Source: 55-13 sp964501275
GTDB lineage: Bacteria; Armatimonadota; Fimbriimonadia; Fimbriimonadales; Fimbriimonadaceae
Direction: 5' to 3'
DNA: 64,000 bases
Assembly: GCA_964501275.1 (NCBI GenBank)
Contig: CAZCSP010000017.1
Coordinates: 1-64,000, forward strand
Notes under the pieces: generated by a model
Told to the model about the DNA's origin: nothing
Databases searched by the model: none
Seen by the model: the letters and a program-made list of their open reading frames with translations, nothing else
Part shown: in pieces, positions 62,300-64,000 of the stretch
How the letters are laid out: each line of letters starts with the position of its first letter
Numbering within the stretch: the stretch's first letter is position 1
Made by a program: the position numbers and the translations under genes

Positions 62300-63082
62300 A
62301 TGCAGCAGATGAATCCCGACGCCGAGAGTTCCGAACCCCTACAGCACGAAGAGTCCTTCACCCGCGTCGCCCCGTACTACGACGAGCTGATGAGCCAGGT
62401 GCCCTATCGGATGTGGGTGGGCTACTACCTGCTGCTCCTCTCCCACCAAAACCTCCAACCCAAGCGCATCCTGGACGTTTGTTGCGGGACAGGGTCGATG
62501 TGCGAACTGCTGGAGCAAGAAGGATTCGAGATGGCGGGAGTAGACCTGTCGCCCGAGATGATCCGGCAGGCCAGAAAGAAGGCGGGAAGGAATCGGCAGG
62601 ACATCCGCTACGAAGTCGGCGACGCGGCGGAGTTTGAGATGGGAGACACCTACGACGCCGCGTTCAGCTTCTTCGACAGCCTGAACAACATCCTGGACGC
62701 CGACCACCTGCAACGAGCCTTCAAGCAGATAGCCAAGCACATCAAGCCTGGCGGGTCGTTTATCTTCGACGTCAACACCGCCTACGCCTTTGAGACCGAG
62801 CTGTTCGACCAGGAGAATCTCAAGAAGGGCAACGCTCTGCGCTACCACTGGCGAGGCGACTGGGATCCGGAGACGAGCATCATTACGGTGACGATGAACT
62901 TCTGGAAGAGCGGAAACGAGTTCACCGAGGTCCATCGCCAACGCGCCTATGACCATGAAACTTTGGTTGCCATGCTGGAGAACGCGGGATTTGAGAAGAT
63001 TCGGGCGTTCCACAGCTACACCCTCAACCCACCTCGCCACAAAAGTGATCGGTTGCACTACTGCGCCATTCGCAGGACATAG
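62300..63082 (+). CDS. Class I SAM-dependent methyltransferase
   Basis: 260 residues. The SAM-binding motif ILDVCCGTGSMCELLEQEG, then AGVDLSPEMIRQAR and the GGSFIFDVNT segment, are clear. The substrate is unknown. It starts immediately after the four-helix bundle gene; the two are probably cotranscribed. Confidence 0.88.
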   Translation: MQQMNPDAESSEPLQHEESFTRVAPYYDELMSQVPYRMWVGYYLLLLSHQNLQPKRILDVCCGTGSMCELLEQEGFEMAGVDLSPEMIRQARKKAGRNRQDIRYEVGDAAEFEMGDTYDAAFSFFDSLNNILDADHLQRAFKQIAKHIKPGGSFIFDVNTAYAFETELFDQENLKKGNALRYHWRGDWDPETSIITVTMNFWKSGNEFTEVHRQRAYDHETLVAMLENAGFEKIRAFHSYTLNPPRHKSDRLHYCAIRRT

Positions 63083-63174
63083 TCATCGGACGGTAGGGCG
63101 TGAAAATACCTATTTTAAGGTCATCCAACCCTAGCAAGCGAAGCGGCATCAGTGCCTTAATAGCGATTAAAGTC

Positions 63175-63651
63175 ATGTCGCAACCACAGTTTCCGTTCGC
63201 CCCCGAATCCCTAGTTGAAGAGTTTAGGAAACGCGACCCATTCGCCGGTACGAAGACGGACGAGCAGCGCAACATCGAGACCGTGCAACGACTCCTGACA
63301 GCGCTCTCCGGGGGAGACTTGGAGGGCTTTGCGCAAGAGATCGATCCCGAGATGGAACTGGACATCCACTGCCCCGACTTCTTCCCCTGGATTCGCCATG
63401 CGAAAGGAACGGAAGAGGTCTTGGCGGCGGTGCGGCAGAACTTTGGCGTCCTGGCGGAGCAGGTTCCCGTGGTCACTAGCGTGGTGGCTCAGGGGGACAC
63501 GGTGGACATCCATGCCGAAGAGACCGGGCTCATCCACACCACCGGAACGCGCTACCGCATTTCGGGCCTGCTGCAATACAAATTGCGGGATGGCAAAGTC
63601 GTCCATGTTCGCGAGATCATATCGGACCAGGCGCATATGCCAGACGTCTGA
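63175..63651 (+). CDS. NTF2-like (SnoaL-type) protein
   Basis: 158 residues from ATG 63175. The cone-shaped alpha/beta fold is recognisable from the helix TVQRLLTALSGGDLEGFAQEIDPEMELDIHCPDFFPW and the last strand pair SGLLQYKLRDGKVVHVREII. The family contains enzymes and binding domains. No catalytic set can be named. Confidence 0.75.
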   Translation: MSQPQFPFAPESLVEEFRKRDPFAGTKTDEQRNIETVQRLLTALSGGDLEGFAQEIDPEMELDIHCPDFFPWIRHAKGTEEVLAAVRQNFGVLAEQVPVVTSVVAQGDTVDIHAEETGLIHTTGTRYRISGLLQYKLRDGKVVHVREIISDQAHMPDV

Positions 63652-63732
63652 TCGTCTTCCTAAAGAGGACCTATTCTGAATCGACGCCTATTGTCAATTC
63701 CGGCGATGGCACTAGAATAGAATGACTTGCCG

Positions 63733-64000
63733 ATGAATAACGATCGCCAATACAGCGAACAGGACGCCGAAGAGATTCTACGCATCGCTTCCCGAGATGC
63801 GGGCATGGGGGGAATGACGCGGGATCGCCTGGTGGAAACCGCCGCCGAGCTGGGCATTCCACCCGAAGCCATCACCAAGGCCGAAGAGCAACTCGTGCTG
63901 AAGCGCGAAGCCGAGCGCGTAGAGCAGGAAGACACTGAGCTTCGCAAGCAGTTTGAGAGAGAGAGGCGCGGCAACTTCATGGCCGACCTCTACAGCTACA
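63733..64000 (+). CDS. 2TM-domain type protein, cut by the window end
   Basis: 89 residues visible. The N-terminal sequence YSEQDAEEILRIASRDAGMGGMTRDRLVETAAELGIPPEAITKAEEQL is the acidic helical lead of 2TM/SHOCT-like membrane proteins; the membrane part lies beyond the window. No ribosome site stands out beyond the weak purine run. Confidence 0.65.
   Translation, partial: MNNDRQYSEQDAEEILRIASRDAGMGGMTRDRLVETAAELGIPPEAITKAEEQLVLKREAERVEQEDTELRKQFERERRGNFMADLYSY

Noticed and set aside
1..64000. tRNA genes
   Set aside because: I looked for the T-loop GGTTCGAATCC-type pattern with a matching acceptor stem and found none; this was by eye, and a covariance-model scan would settle it.

Overview
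The window looks like a chromosomal segment of a GC-rich (roughly 60%), heterotrophic, didermic bacterium. The best guess is a member of the Armatimonadota (Fimbriimonas-like). This is an inference from gene content: a type II secretion-like prepilin with the N-terminal methylation motif and the NNTKQIG segment, many secreted glycan-active proteins of the DUF1080, DUF3472, GH109, GH5 and sialidase types, DAP-pathway lysine synthesis, and many small ECF, PilZ and 2TM-type regulators. No rRNA, tRNA, CRISPR array or complete transposon was recognised.

Layout. 0-7 kb: folE2, dapB, a compact ccmABC(D) heme-export operon including a 40-residue CcmD-like gene, a DUF2330 secreted protein and a TIM-barrel isomerase. 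7-12 kb: an ECF sigma factor, a large KdpD-like hybrid histidine kinase and an orphan KdpE-like response regulator. 12-19 kb: unknown proteins, a DUF3472 protein and a pyk operon. 19-25 kb: a sugar kinase, a standalone MshEN-like protein coupled to a MinD/FlhG-like ATPase, a thioesterase, a VapBC-like pair, a 654-residue orphan and dapF. 27-35 kb: a GH109-like oxidoreductase, topoisomerase IB, a second PIN toxin pair, DUF1080, an SGNH esterase-sialidase fusion and glgA. 35-38 kb: a RecQ helicase with a C-terminal phosphoribosyltransferase domain, translationally coupled to a DprA-like protein; this is the best candidate for an unusual system. 38-42 kb: a PqaA-like hydrolase, a copper-amine-oxidase-N-type stalk protein and a PilZ protein. 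42-49 kb: a sugar ABC importer without an ATPase gene, diverging from a lipoprotein-LacI-prepilin-GH5 run. 49-56 kb: a transsulfuration enzyme, a K+ channel, HIT, UDG, prenyl synthase, DUF1015 and MBL genes. 56-58 kb: an AT-rich orphan secreted gene pair. 58-64 kb: a membrane protein, two lipoprotein genes with overlapping divergent starts, a four-helix-bundle protein, a methyltransferase, an NTF2-like protein and the start of a 2TM-type protein cut by the window end.

The genes fit a heterotroph that scavenges complex glycans: sialidase, GH109, GH5, a sugar importer with a LacI regulator, a sugar kinase, pyk and glycogen synthase. c-di-GMP-type control is hinted at by MshEN and PilZ proteins. 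The intergenic DNA is rich in dispersed inverted repeats: GC-rich paired arms at two convergent gene junctions, short hairpins that invade a permease gene, and several long imperfect hairpins.
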